From assembly GCF_017873765.1 (NCBI RefSeq), contig NZ_JAGGKP010000002.1, positions 186,001 through 250,000 of the forward strand: a stretch of 64,000 bases of DNA. The letters run 5' to 3'. Made by a program: the position numbers and the translations under genes. How positions within the stretch are numbered: position 1 is the first letter of the stretch; each line of letters opens with the position of its first letter. A model generated the notes under the pieces. That model was given only the letters and a program-made list of their open reading frames with translations, did not search any database and was not told where the DNA came from. This document shows, piece after piece, positions 35,881 through 44,538 of this stretch. Source of the DNA: Paenibacillus sediminis. GTDB taxonomy: Bacteria; Bacillota; Bacilli; Paenibacillales; Paenibacillaceae.

Positions 35881-35910
35881 TTGACAAAACGAAACAACTG
35901 TAACTAAAAT
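35881..35910 (+). promoter_or_regulatory. probable promoter of the Old Yellow Enzyme gene
   Basis: TTGACA (35881-35886), 18-base spacer, TAAAAT (35905-35910) on the plus strand, divergent from the Rrf2 promoter; leaves a leader of about 120 bases before the ATG at 36036. Confidence 0.6.
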
Positions 35911-36035
35911 TATTATAGTAATGCCCTATTAGGTATACATTCCATCCATTGTTAGACTCAAAATGAAGACCCGATATATAAGGTCGGGCATATGAGCTAT
36001 AGGATTTACGATAATATAGAAAAGGAGCAACAAAG

Positions 36036-37154
36036 ATGAAGCCGCAATATAAGCCTTTATTTGAAGCTTTCACATTGCCTAACGGTGTCGAAATTAAGAA
36101 CCGAATTGTGATGGCACCCATGACTACTTTCTCCGCAAATCCGGACGACACGGTCTCAGATAGCGAAATTAAATATTACACTCGCCGTGCATCAGGTGTA
36201 GGTATGGTGATCACAGCTTGCACTTACGTGGACAAGCACGGTAAAGCATTTCATGGACAATTCGCCGGGGATACTGATGAATTTATCCCAAGCTTCCGCA
36301 GACTGGCAAATGCGATCAAAAGCCAAGGCGCCAAAGCCATTATACAAATTCATCACGGAGGACGCCTCAGCTTGCCTGAGCTTACACCAGACGGTCAAAT
36401 TGTTGGTCCGAGCAATGTGCCGGCAACAGATAATCCGAATACGCCGCGCAGCTTAAGCGACGCTGAAGTGGAGGATCTCGTCAAATCTTATGGCGAAACA
36501 ACTCGCCGCGCAATTGAAGCTGGTTTTGACGGTGTTGAGATTCACGGTGCAAATGGATACATCATTCAGCAATTTTTCTCTCCTCATGCCAATACTCGTG
36601 GTGACCGTTGGGGAGGAGACATTCATGGTCGCCTTGCATTCCCTTTAGCAGTCGTTAAAGAAGTGAAACGAGTGGTCGCTGAGCATGCGAAAGAACCGTT
36701 CATTGTAGGCTACCGCTTCTCACCAGAAGAACCTGAAACTCCAGGTATTACAATGGAAGAAACTTTCGTGCTCGTGGATGCACTCGCGGATCAAAATCTC
36801 GATTATTTGCATGTAAGCTTGATGGATTTCTGGTCAAATGCCCGCCGCGGCGCAGACAGCACACGCACACGCATCGAGCTCCTTCAAGAACGTGTTGGCA
36901 ACCGCGTTCCGCTCATCGGGGTTGGCAGCATCCATACAGCTGATGATGCACTGCGCGCTCTTGAAACGGGAGTTCCGTTCATCGCTTTAGCTCGTGAGCT
37001 TATTATGGACCCAGAATGGGTACAAAAAGTAGCCGAAGGCCGTGAATCCGAAATTGTGACGACATTAAACAGACAGGATCAAGACAAATTAGATGTTCCA
37101 GATCCGCTATGGCAAGCAATTATAGGCGCACCTGGGTGGTTCCCTGTTGTCTAA
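36036..37154 (+). CDS. yqiG: NADH:flavin oxidoreductase, Old Yellow Enzyme family (YqiG-like)
   Basis: A 372-residue FMN-dependent ene-reductase barrel. Visible features: NRIVMAPMTTF at strand 1, IQIHHGGR and GVEIHGANGYIIQQFFSPHANTR with the conserved active-site and FMN-binding residues, RWGGDIHGR, and the C-terminal phosphate-binding GVGSIHTADDALRALETG. It closely resembles B. subtilis YqiG. The physiological substrate of this group is uncertain; they reduce electrophilic enones and nitro compounds. AAGGAG precedes the ATG by nine bases. Divergent from the Rrf2-family regulator, which may control it in response to electrophile or redox stress. Confidence 0.92.
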   Translation: MKPQYKPLFEAFTLPNGVEIKNRIVMAPMTTFSANPDDTVSDSEIKYYTRRASGVGMVITACTYVDKHGKAFHGQFAGDTDEFIPSFRRLANAIKSQGAKAIIQIHHGGRLSLPELTPDGQIVGPSNVPATDNPNTPRSLSDAEVEDLVKSYGETTRRAIEAGFDGVEIHGANGYIIQQFFSPHANTRGDRWGGDIHGRLAFPLAVVKEVKRVVAEHAKEPFIVGYRFSPEEPETPGITMEETFVLVDALADQNLDYLHVSLMDFWSNARRGADSTRTRIELLQERVGNRVPLIGVGSIHTADDALRALETGVPFIALARELIMDPEWVQKVAEGRESEIVTTLNRQDQDKLDVPDPLWQAIIGAPGWFPVV

Positions 37155-37180
37155 TGTATCAGAACAAATATAGATAAAAT

Positions 37181-37230
37181 AAAGCCGCTGCAACGGATAT
37201 TTTACAATATCCGGAAGCGGCTTTTTATTG
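37181..37230 (+). terminator. terminator of the Old Yellow Enzyme gene
   Basis: Stem AAAGCCGCT / AGCGGCTTT with inner GGATATT / AATATCC, followed by TTTTATT. Confidence 0.9.
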
Positions 37231-37248
37231 TATAATCATGGGTGTCTT

Positions 37249-37277
37249 TTGACAATAAGATTGCATCATCGCATAAT
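37249..37277 (+). promoter_or_regulatory. promoter of the LTA-synthase-like gene
   Basis: Perfect -35 TTGACA (37249-37254), 17-base spacer, -10 CATAAT (37272-37277); about 90 bases upstream of the GTG start. Confidence 0.72.
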
Positions 37278-37368
37278 GGAAATGTATTCCATATACTTTA
37301 TAACATTTTAATTAGCTGTTGTTCTTAACAATCAGCTTAATTTTGCGTGCGGAAAGGATGGCGATAGT

Positions 37369-39240
37369 GTGGCACCAACCACTGTCTATCGGTTGTTAAG
37401 AAGGCCATTTATTATTTTTACTTTTATTTTGCTATTTAAAGGTTACTTAGCTTGGATGTCCATATTTGATACTGGCTTAACGTGGAAACCGCTCGTTACC
37501 GAAATTCCATTTATATGGCTGCTATTCAGCCTTATTGAATTGTTTGTTACGAAACGTAAACTTATGGCTTATATGATTGTAAATATATTAGTTACGGCGA
37601 TTTTCTTCGCTGCCATTATGTATCACAAATATTATGGCGTCATCGTCACCTACCATGCACTTGAGCAAGTCAATCAAGTCACTGCGGTGAGCAATAGTGT
37701 ATTATCACTGCTCGCACCTTATTACTTATTTATATTTACGGATATTGTCGTGTTCGTAATATGGTTTTTTAGCAGCAAAAGATCAGCGCAGCTGAAACAA
37801 CTAATGGCAAGAAAAGAAAGAAGAAGCATCATTGCGGCAATACTGGCATTGTCTCTTAATCTATGCCTATTTAATATTATGCCAAACCGAGCGAGCATGA
37901 ATGAAATTGTTAAGGCGCAGGAAATGGGCATTCTGAATTACGAGGCATACACGATTCTAGCAAACAAAGATGAAAATTACGTAGATGCATCTCAAATTAC
38001 ACAAGACACAATCGATCAAATTAAACAGCTCAAACCCGTGGAAATGCCCCACTCCTATAAAGCAGCAGCCGGTAAAAATCTAATTATTATACAGCTCGAA
38101 TCTTTTCAAAATTTCCTTATCAATTTAAAAATTGACGGCAAGGAAATTACACCGAACATGAACCAGCTTGTGAAGGAAGGGATGTATTTCCCTAAATTTT
38201 ATCAACAAGTAGGTCAAGGGAATACATCGGATGCGGAGTTCGTGGTGTACACTTCCTGCTATATTCCAAATAATGAGGCAGCCACCCAAAATTATGCGTA
38301 CAAGGAGCTGCCGAGCTTGCCGAAACTGCTCAAACAGAGCGGTTACCAGACAGCGACGTTCCACACGAATGTCGTAGAATTCTGGAACCGCGGTGAACTG
38401 TATAAAGGCGTAGGATTCGATCGCTATTATGATAAGTCTTTCTTCGGTGAAGATGACAAAGTATTCTTCGGATCTTCTGATGAAGTGCTGTACGCAAAGA
38501 CCGCCGAGCAATTGAAAAAAATGAATGAATCTGGGCAGCCGTTCTATTCACAGATCATTTCCATGTCAGCACACCATCCATTTACGATTCCGGACACTAA
38601 ATATAAAATGACGCTGCCAGATAGGTATGATAATACATTCGTCGGCGACTATATTCGCGCTCAAAATTATGCCGACTACGCGCTTGGCGGGTTCATCAAA
38701 CAGCTGAAAGACAGTGGAATATGGGATAACAGTCTTATCGTTTTATATGGCGATCACTTAGGATTGCCTATCTATTCTCTAGACAATGATGATAAAGAAC
38801 TGATGAAAGAAATTTACGGCAGAGAGTATCGCCCTGCTGATATGATTAACATTCCGCTCATTATCATTAATGGGGGGCAGACAACACCGCAAGTGATGGA
38901 TCAGGTTGGCGGACAGGTAGACATTTTGCCTACCGTTGCTAATTTATTAGGGGTGCCTGTCACGAATCAAATTCATTTCGGCCAAGATTTATTAAACCAA
39001 CCAAGCAATTTGCTGCCCGAGCGTTATTATCTGCCATCCGGTTCGTTCGTGAATGATCATTCTGTATTCATTCCGGGCACGGAATATGCAGACGGAACAC
39101 AGTACGCGCTCAAACCTGGCGAGGATGATGGTCAGAAAGCGACAGAGGACGAATATAAACGCGCACTGCGCCTTCTGCTTTTGTCTGACAGCTATGTGAA
39201 TGGGCTTCCCGATCGCCGGGAACAAGGTACAGGAGAGTAA
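37369..39240 (+). CDS. lipoteichoic-acid-synthase-like sulfatase (LtaS family)
   Basis: A 623-residue membrane enzyme with about five transmembrane helices in the first ~190 residues and an extracellular sulfatase-like domain. LtaS enzymes move glycerol phosphate from phosphatidylglycerol to a growing LTA chain. The domain begins NLIIIQLESFQNF with the metal-binding Glu; the catalytic Thr lies in GQGNTSDAEF; further metal ligands are in LYGDHLGLP. All look intact. GTG start with AAAGGATGG upstream. It is alone between two terminators, so it may be one of several paralogues (LtaS, YfnI, YqgS, YvgJ types); which one cannot be decided. Confidence 0.9.
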   Translation: MAPTTVYRLLRRPFIIFTFILLFKGYLAWMSIFDTGLTWKPLVTEIPFIWLLFSLIELFVTKRKLMAYMIVNILVTAIFFAAIMYHKYYGVIVTYHALEQVNQVTAVSNSVLSLLAPYYLFIFTDIVVFVIWFFSSKRSAQLKQLMARKERRSIIAAILALSLNLCLFNIMPNRASMNEIVKAQEMGILNYEAYTILANKDENYVDASQITQDTIDQIKQLKPVEMPHSYKAAAGKNLIIIQLESFQNFLINLKIDGKEITPNMNQLVKEGMYFPKFYQQVGQGNTSDAEFVVYTSCYIPNNEAATQNYAYKELPSLPKLLKQSGYQTATFHTNVVEFWNRGELYKGVGFDRYYDKSFFGEDDKVFFGSSDEVLYAKTAEQLKKMNESGQPFYSQIISMSAHHPFTIPDTKYKMTLPDRYDNTFVGDYIRAQNYADYALGGFIKQLKDSGIWDNSLIVLYGDHLGLPIYSLDNDDKELMKEIYGREYRPADMINIPLIIINGGQTTPQVMDQVGGQVDILPTVANLLGVPVTNQIHFGQDLLNQPSNLLPERYYLPSGSFVNDHSVFIPGTEYADGTQYALKPGEDDGQKATEDEYKRALRLLLLSDSYVNGLPDRREQGTGE

Positions 39241-39278
39241 ATATCCAAGCAATAAGTCATAAATCAATTAACTAGAAC

Positions 39279-39318
39279 AGGAGACTCAAGCTGGCAACAG
39301 TGTTGAGTCTCCTTTTTT
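39279..39318 (+). terminator. terminator of the LTA-synthase-like gene
   Basis: Eleven-base stem AGGAGACTCAA / TTGAGTCTCCT followed by TTTTTT. Confidence 0.9.
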
Positions 39319-39342
39319 GCGCTGTGCTGATTGTTGAAACAG

Positions 39343-39380
39343 AACAAACGTTTGTTAATTTTGGCAAATTAACATATAAT
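39343..39380 (+). promoter_or_regulatory. promoter of the M28 peptidase gene with overlapping perfect palindrome
   Basis: -35 TTGTTA (39352-39357), 17-base spacer, -10 TATAAT (39375-39380). The perfect 14-base palindrome AACAAACGTTTGTT (39343-39356) covers the -35 and has the form of a TetR- or LacI-family operator; no such regulator gene is in the window. Confidence 0.72.
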
Positions 39381-39419
39381 ATAATGGGAAAATATAACTC
39401 CTAAATGGGGGATGATCGA

Positions 39420-40631
39420 TTGGAAATGATACAAACAAGAGTGATGCGGCATCTGAAAGTATTATCGAGTGAGATCGGGGTAAGGCCGATTGGCGCTATC
39501 TCGAATCATGAAGCATCCAGTTATATTGAAAATATTTTTAAATCCTCAGGAATAAATATTGAAACCCAGCAGTTTGAAATTCCGTGTTGGGAAAATATCG
39601 AAGCATCATTAACGATATATGGTCATCTGAGAAAGGTAACAAGCAACATATTCTCGCCATCCGTTGATGTAACCGCAGAAGTCGTACCTTTATGTACCAT
39701 CGATGAGCTGGCATCCTCACAATTAGATGGGAAAATAGCTGTATTATATGGAGAGCTTGCAAAAGAAAACTTTACTGCAAAAGGATTCACGATTTACAAT
39801 CCAGAGCATCATAAGCAAATCATTCACCTGCTTGAACAGAAAAATCCAGCAGCTGTCATCACGGTAAACTTACATACTCATACGGATCTCCCCCTCATCA
39901 GCGACTGGGATTTTGGCATCCCATCCGTAACGATCTCGCCTGAAGATGCTCTATTACTTATTGGCACAAATGCTCCGCCTTCAGTACATCTCAAGATACA
40001 TAGCAAAAGGACCTTAGGACATACGAAGAATGTAATCGGCAGGAAAGAGGGTTCACGGAACGAAAAAATTATTATGTCAGCACATTATGACAGTGTATTT
40101 GGATCCCCAGGGGCCTTCGACAACGCTTCAGGTGTCGCTGTCTTGCTTACATTAGTCGAAGAACTGAGTCAAAGGGGCTTCAAGACAGGTTTTGAATTTG
40201 TTGCTTTTGGTTCCGAAGAATATCTTGGAATCGGGGATCGAGTATATATCAATAAGCATAAAGATGAGCTTCGGGCAGCGATCGCTGCACTGAACTTTGA
40301 TGGAGTAGGTCAAATCCTCGGGACAAATACAGTAACACTGATGGCCGGCTCAAGCCAGCTTGAAGATGAACTGAGAAGGATAAAATCATCATTTCCTTCC
40401 GTACATTGGACAAATCCTTGGTATGACAGCAATCATTTTACTTTTTTCTCGAACGGGGTACCAAGCATTCCGATTAGAAGCACAGGGGTGACTGACCTGA
40501 TCCATACGAAAAATGACGAATGGCATTGGATCAGCCCAAGTAAACTTGCCGAGGTTGTCACACTAGCAATTCAAATGATAGAAATGCTTCAAGATAAAAG
40601 AGTGGATTGGTCAAGAGAAGCGAAATCATAA
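39420..40631 (+). CDS. M28-family zinc peptidase
   Basis: A probable aminopeptidase of 403 residues without signal peptide, so cytosolic. The zinc-binding M28 core is visible: SAHYDSVFGSPGAFDNASGVAVLL (His and bridging Asp), AFGSEEYLGIGD (catalytic and metal Glu pair), and DSNHFTFFSNGVPSI (C-terminal His ligand). Residues ~70-200 resemble the inserted PA-like lid of this family. Start choice is uncertain: ATG at 39405 sits on the ribosome site, TTG at 39420 has GGGGG about ten bases upstream, and ATG at 39426 is also possible. The physiological peptide is unknown. Single gene. Confidence 0.85.
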   Translation: MEMIQTRVMRHLKVLSSEIGVRPIGAISNHEASSYIENIFKSSGINIETQQFEIPCWENIEASLTIYGHLRKVTSNIFSPSVDVTAEVVPLCTIDELASSQLDGKIAVLYGELAKENFTAKGFTIYNPEHHKQIIHLLEQKNPAAVITVNLHTHTDLPLISDWDFGIPSVTISPEDALLLIGTNAPPSVHLKIHSKRTLGHTKNVIGRKEGSRNEKIIMSAHYDSVFGSPGAFDNASGVAVLLTLVEELSQRGFKTGFEFVAFGSEEYLGIGDRVYINKHKDELRAAIAALNFDGVGQILGTNTVTLMAGSSQLEDELRRIKSSFPSVHWTNPWYDSNHFTFFSNGVPSIPIRSTGVTDLIHTKNDEWHWISPSKLAEVVTLAIQMIEMLQDKRVDWSREAKS

Positions 40632-40645
40632 TTCATCATACAAAG

Positions 40646-40675
40646 AAAAAAAGCTTGGCAGCCCAAGCTTTTTCT
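40646..40675. terminator. bidirectional terminator between the peptidase and glpD
   Basis: Stem AAAAAGCTTGG / CCAAGCTTTTT with a four-base loop and T runs on both strands. Confidence 0.88.
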
Positions 40676-40687
40676 GCTATTCACCAT

Positions 40688-42343
40688 TTATTGTAGGCTC
40701 ACGGCATGTGCGGCCTCATGTAACTGGCGATCCAGTGTGTCACGATACTTCGTCTCTTGCTCCTCACTCCACTGAAATTCCGATTGCATATATTGATTAA
40801 CTGTTTCCTTCCACTTGTGTACCCACGCAATATGAAAATAGAGGGCACCCGTTCTTCGGATAAAGAAGTCGCTTGGCGTTGCAACCATCTCATGCCGGAT
40901 ACCGTATACGAGCGGAAGCCACAGCTCTGGATTGTTATGTGTCCACTGCTCCGACTTATAAATATCGTACAACAAGTCAATGTTTGAGCCGTAGCGGCGT
41001 GTTAATTTTTCGGCAATTTGCGTTGTTAATCCAAGCCGCGTACCTTCCTCCACTTTCTTCTGAACAAAAAGTTTATACTCTGCCGATCCGCCAAAATGAC
41101 CCCCTGACAATACAATTCGATCGGTTGTACACTTCGGGTAGGACGGACCTCCCGCTGCGGACAAATCTTTGGCCACAAGATCGACAACACGCTCTGCCAT
41201 TTTGCGGTAGCCCGTTAGTTTGCCCCCAGCGATTGTAATAAGCCCAGAATCTGAGATGAAGATTTCGTCTTTCCGAGATAATTCAGAAGGCGACTTGCCT
41301 TCCTCATGAATAAGCGGACGAAGACCGCTCCAGCTGGATTCAATATCTTTGATTGTTAGTCCGAGCGAAGGGAACATGAAGTTAGCCGCTGTAACAAGGT
41401 AATTTTGATCGTCCAGCGTGACGGTTGGACCGGTGATATCCCCCTCATAGAATGTATCCGTTGTTCCTAAGTAGGTCTTGCCATCTCTAGGAATAGCAAA
41501 TACCATACGTCCGTCCGGTGTATCGAAATAGATCGATTGTCTGAGCGGAAATTTAGATTGATCAAATACTAAATGAACACCTTTCGTGAGCCGCAGATGC
41601 TTTCCTTTCTTCGACCCATCGATCTCGCGCAGCGTATCTGCCCAAGGTCCAGCCGCGTTAACGATTTTCTTCGCACGGATCATCTTCTTGTCCCCCGTCA
41701 ACAAATCAACCGCTAGGGACCCGAGAATATGATGATTGCGGTCATAGATGAAGTTTTCCGCTTTAACATAATTTATGGCCTTGGCTCCGCGTGCCACAGC
41801 TTCCTTCATCACTTCAATCGTTAATCTCGCGTCATCGGTACGGTATTCAACATAGTAGCCTCCGCCCTTTAGCTTATCCTCCCTCAGCAGCGGCTCCTTC
41901 TCCATTGTTTGTGCGCGGCTGAGCATCGTTCTTCGTTCGTCTCTTTTGACACCTGCTAAGTAGTCGTATACTTTAAGGCCTACTGAAGTCGTAAATCTTC
42001 CATACGTTCCGCCTTCAATGAGGGGCAACAGCATCCACTCCGGTGTTGTCACATGCGGGGCATTTTCATATACAATGGCGCGTTCTTTACCTACCTCAGC
42101 CACCAGCTTAATCTCTAGTTGCTTTAAATAACGCAGTCCGCCATGCACGAGCTTCGTTGAACGACTGGAGGTGCCTGCCGCAAAATCTTGCATCTCGACA
42201 ATGGCTGCCTTTAAACCGCGAACCTGTGCATCAAGCAGAATGCCAGCTCCAGTTATTCCGCCTCCAATGATGAGCAAATCAAGCTCTTCCTTGGCCATAT
42301 CAGCTAAATATTCAGAGCGATGCAGACTTGAGAATTTGTCCAA
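40688..42343 (-). CDS. glpD: aerobic glycerol-3-phosphate dehydrogenase
   Basis: Membrane-associated flavoenzyme that oxidises glycerol 3-phosphate to dihydroxyacetone phosphate and feeds electrons to the quinone pool. The 551-residue protein has the FAD-binding LLIIGGGITGAGILLDAQ, the family block FAAGTSSRSTKLVHGGLRYLKQLE, RKIVNAAGPWAD-type region, and the C-terminal domain. The reading frame reaches a GTG at 42352 that touches the ribosome site; the TTG at 42341-42343, six bases after AAAGGGTG, is the likelier start. It is preceded by a leader with a transcription terminator and by glpP, the antiterminator gene, on the same strand. Confidence 0.95.
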   Translation of the reverse strand: MDKFSSLHRSEYLADMAKEELDLLIIGGGITGAGILLDAQVRGLKAAIVEMQDFAAGTSSRSTKLVHGGLRYLKQLEIKLVAEVGKERAIVYENAPHVTTPEWMLLPLIEGGTYGRFTTSVGLKVYDYLAGVKRDERRTMLSRAQTMEKEPLLREDKLKGGGYYVEYRTDDARLTIEVMKEAVARGAKAINYVKAENFIYDRNHHILGSLAVDLLTGDKKMIRAKKIVNAAGPWADTLREIDGSKKGKHLRLTKGVHLVFDQSKFPLRQSIYFDTPDGRMVFAIPRDGKTYLGTTDTFYEGDITGPTVTLDDQNYLVTAANFMFPSLGLTIKDIESSWSGLRPLIHEEGKSPSELSRKDEIFISDSGLITIAGGKLTGYRKMAERVVDLVAKDLSAAGGPSYPKCTTDRIVLSGGHFGGSAEYKLFVQKKVEEGTRLGLTTQIAEKLTRRYGSNIDLLYDIYKSEQWTHNNPELWLPLVYGIRHEMVATPSDFFIRRTGALYFHIAWVHKWKETVNQYMQSEFQWSEEQETKYRDTLDRQLHEAAHAVSLQ

Positions 42344-42373
42344 GCTTCTCACCCTTTCTCTATAAAATAACTA

Positions 42374-42417
42374 AAAAAGTCCACATCAAACCCTTCTTCA
42401 AGGTTTAACGTGGACTC
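42374..42417 (-). promoter_or_regulatory. glpD leader terminator, predicted GlpP antitermination target
   Basis: On the minus strand AGTCCAC-x-TTAAACC pairs with GGTTTGATGTGGACT (one or two mismatches), followed by TTTTTT, in the leader between glpP and glpD. In B. subtilis GlpP bound to glycerol 3-phosphate prevents termination at such leader hairpins of glpD and glpFK. The position and gene identity support the same here; GlpP binding itself is inference. Confidence 0.82.
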
Positions 42418-42495
42418 CATGAACTCCGTCACAGCGTATTAACTTATTTCCATTTAATAATACTAATAAAATGATGTCAATATCATGCCTAATGA

Positions 42496-43050
42496 TTACT
42501 CATAGTACTTCCAAATCTCTTTATTCGAGGTTGTTACGGCAATAGCTCCAGCTTGAAGCGCTGACTCCACTTCTTCGATCGTACGAATGAGCCCTCCGGC
42601 GAGAATCGGAACATCGATCTTTGCCGTTAACTCCGTTATGATTTGAGGCATAATACCTGGCAAAATTTCAATGTAATCTGGCTTCGTTTTCTCCGTAAGC
42701 TTCAGACTCGTCTCCAGTGCCATCGAATCCAATATGAAATGACGCTGTATGGAGAGCATTTTATTTTTCTTGGCCGTTATAATCGCATTATTGCGTGTAG
42801 AAATGATTCCAGCAGGACGAACGACCTGACAAATATACTCTGTTGCATACTCGTCATTTTTCAGTCCGTTAATGAGATCCAAATGAATGATTAATTTCTT
42901 CTGACGGCTTCGTACCATTTGGGCAACACTGCTAAGCTGTGAAATATGACTGTCGAGCAAAATAATATATTCATATTTACTCTCTGTTAAGTATTCTACA
43001 TCTTTCAAGTGCCGAGCAGCTGGAAATATTCGTTGATTAAATGCTGCCAT
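42496..43050 (-). CDS. glpP: glycerol uptake operon antiterminator GlpP
   Basis: A 184-residue RNA-binding antiterminator with a TIM-barrel-like fold that responds to glycerol 3-phosphate. Diagnostic segments: KYEYIILLDSHISQL, KKLIIHLDLINGLKNDEYATEYI, RPAGIISTRNNAI and the phosphate-gripping DVPILAGGLIRTIEEV near the C-terminus. The ATG follows a GAGGGAG site. The two expected RNA targets are both in the window: the glpD leader directly downstream and the glpF leader at 51104-51165. It lies 8 kb from glpFK with unrelated genes between. Confidence 0.93.
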   Translation of the reverse strand: MAAFNQRIFPAARHLKDVEYLTESKYEYIILLDSHISQLSSVAQMVRSRQKKLIIHLDLINGLKNDEYATEYICQVVRPAGIISTRNNAIITAKKNKMLSIQRHFILDSMALETSLKLTEKTKPDYIEILPGIMPQIITELTAKIDVPILAGGLIRTIEEVESALQAGAIAVTTSNKEIWKYYE

Positions 43051-43151
43051 GAAATAGTCTCCCTCTATTCATTTCTCACCATACTGTACGGTATCGGACT
43101 CACTATAATCGTATGCTATCCAAAGTAGATATATGACGCCTGTCCTTACGT

Positions 43152-44045
43152 CTATTTGTGACCGTCACCCAGCTCTTCTTGAGCAAGTTCAATCCACTTC
43201 CGCGCAGCATAGGAAAGGTAGCGGTCTTTGCGCCATATCATGCCAAGTTGCCAAGGGATCGACGGTTCAATTAACGGTAAAATATGTACGCGCGACTCAT
43301 CCACCTCGCGGCAAATCGTCTCGGGCAGAAGAGCAATGCCGAGTCCTGCTGCGACCATCTCGCTAATTAAATCCCACTGGGCACTTTCATAAATAACATG
43401 CGGCTGAAACCCTGTTCTGACACATTCGGTAATAATCCGATCATGCAATGTGAAATCCTCGCGGAACAATACGAAGGATTCATCGGCGAGCTCCGCCAGC
43501 TTCACCACCTCTCGATCGGTTAATCTGTGTGCTGGAGGAAGAAGCAGCTTTAACTTCTCATCTACGAATGAAAAACAATCAAACACATCGTCTTCAACAG
43601 GCAATACGACAACACCAATGTCCAGCGTTCCGTTTCTCACATCGGTCTCTACTTTCTTGGCGCCGTCCTCAAATATTTGAATCGTGACTTCGGGATATTG
43701 TTCGTGAAACTTGCCGATCACTTTCGGGAAGAAGCTGGAGCCTACCATGGGCGGCAATCCGAAGCGAATCTTCCCTTTTCTCACATTCATTAAGTCATCT
43801 AACTCAGATGTCAGTGTTTGAAAAGACTTTACAATATTTTGCGCTTGATTCGCAATAATGTGTCCGGCATCGGTAAGCTCCATTTTTTTGCCGACGCGAT
43901 CCAGGAGAACGACACCGAGTTCCTCTTCCAAGTTTTTTATCGTTTTGCTAATGGTTGGCTGCGTAATAAACAGCGATTCTGCCGCCTTTGTAAAGCTCTT
44001 GAAGCGCGCCACTTCAAGGAAATATTGCAAATGTCTTATGTCCAT
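43152..44045 (-). CDS. LysR-family regulator (CidR/YwbI-like)
   Basis: A 297-residue LysR regulator, divergent from the lrgA/cidA-lrgB pair and most likely its activator in response to acetate or overflow metabolism, as CidR is in Staphylococcus and Bacillus. N-terminal helix-turn-helix (MDIRHLQYFLEVARFKSFTKAAESL, TQPTISKTIKNLEEELGV) and an effector-binding domain beginning KGKIRFGLPPMVGSSFFP, which resembles the CidR GLSSVM region. The assignment depends on the divergent neighbours as much as on sequence. The intergenic region has a dyad of the T-N11-A type. Confidence 0.87.
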   Translation of the reverse strand: MDIRHLQYFLEVARFKSFTKAAESLFITQPTISKTIKNLEEELGVVLLDRVGKKMELTDAGHIIANQAQNIVKSFQTLTSELDDLMNVRKGKIRFGLPPMVGSSFFPKVIGKFHEQYPEVTIQIFEDGAKKVETDVRNGTLDIGVVVLPVEDDVFDCFSFVDEKLKLLLPPAHRLTDREVVKLAELADESFVLFREDFTLHDRIITECVRTGFQPHVIYESAQWDLISEMVAAGLGIALLPETICREVDESRVHILPLIEPSIPWQLGMIWRKDRYLSYAARKWIELAQEELGDGHK

Positions 44046-44080
44046 ATTCCGTTTAGCTCCTCTGCCTTATGTATAGACAA

Positions 44081-44101
44081 ATGGAATAATAATCATTCTA
44101 T
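44081..44101. promoter_or_regulatory. candidate LysR binding dyad between cidR-like and lrgA-like genes
   Basis: ATGGAAT-N7-ATTCTAT, one mismatch between arms, in the 121-base divergent intergenic region. Form and place fit a LysR operator; not otherwise verified. Confidence 0.55.
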
Positions 44102-44166
44102 ATATTCATTTTACTCATGAAAAGATCTGATGTAAACTTTTCAAGTGATGAAAGGGGGGAACGTGC

Positions 44167-44538
44167 ATGAGAAACCTAATTAAAGGCGCTTTGCAGGTTG
44201 GGGTATTAATGATATTTTCCTTGATAATGAACAACTTGGCACATGTATTACACATCCCTATTCCCGGCAGCATTCTCGGTATCGTTCTCATCTTCATTCT
44301 GCTGGAGACAGGCGTCATCCGGTTAGAATGGATTGAGCTGGGAGCAAGCTGGCTGCTTGCTGAATTATTGCTTTTCTTCATACCAGCTGCGGTAGGGATT
44401 ATGAAATTTATTCCTTTGCTTGAAAGTGAAGGACTTCGTATATTGATTGTCGTTGCATTCAGTTCCGTCATTGTGATGGTCGGCTCAGGATTAATGGCTT
44501 CAAGAATTGCGAAACGAAAGGAGCGGAACGCATCATGA
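44167..44538 (+). CDS. CidA/LrgA-family holin-like membrane protein
   Basis: A 123-residue protein with four hydrophobic helices and a basic C-terminus (ASRIAKRKERNAS). LrgA/CidA proteins form holin-like oligomers; current evidence ties Bacillus homologues to pyruvate transport during overflow metabolism as well as to controlled lysis. The LHIPIPGSILGIVLIFILLETGVIRLEWIELGASWLL segment is the conserved family core. AGGGGGGA precedes the ATG. The stop codon overlaps the start of the LrgB gene (ATGA), so the two are coupled. Confidence 0.9.
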   Translation: MRNLIKGALQVGVLMIFSLIMNNLAHVLHIPIPGSILGIVLIFILLETGVIRLEWIELGASWLLAELLLFFIPAAVGIMKFIPLLESEGLRILIVVAFSSVIVMVGSGLMASRIAKRKERNAS

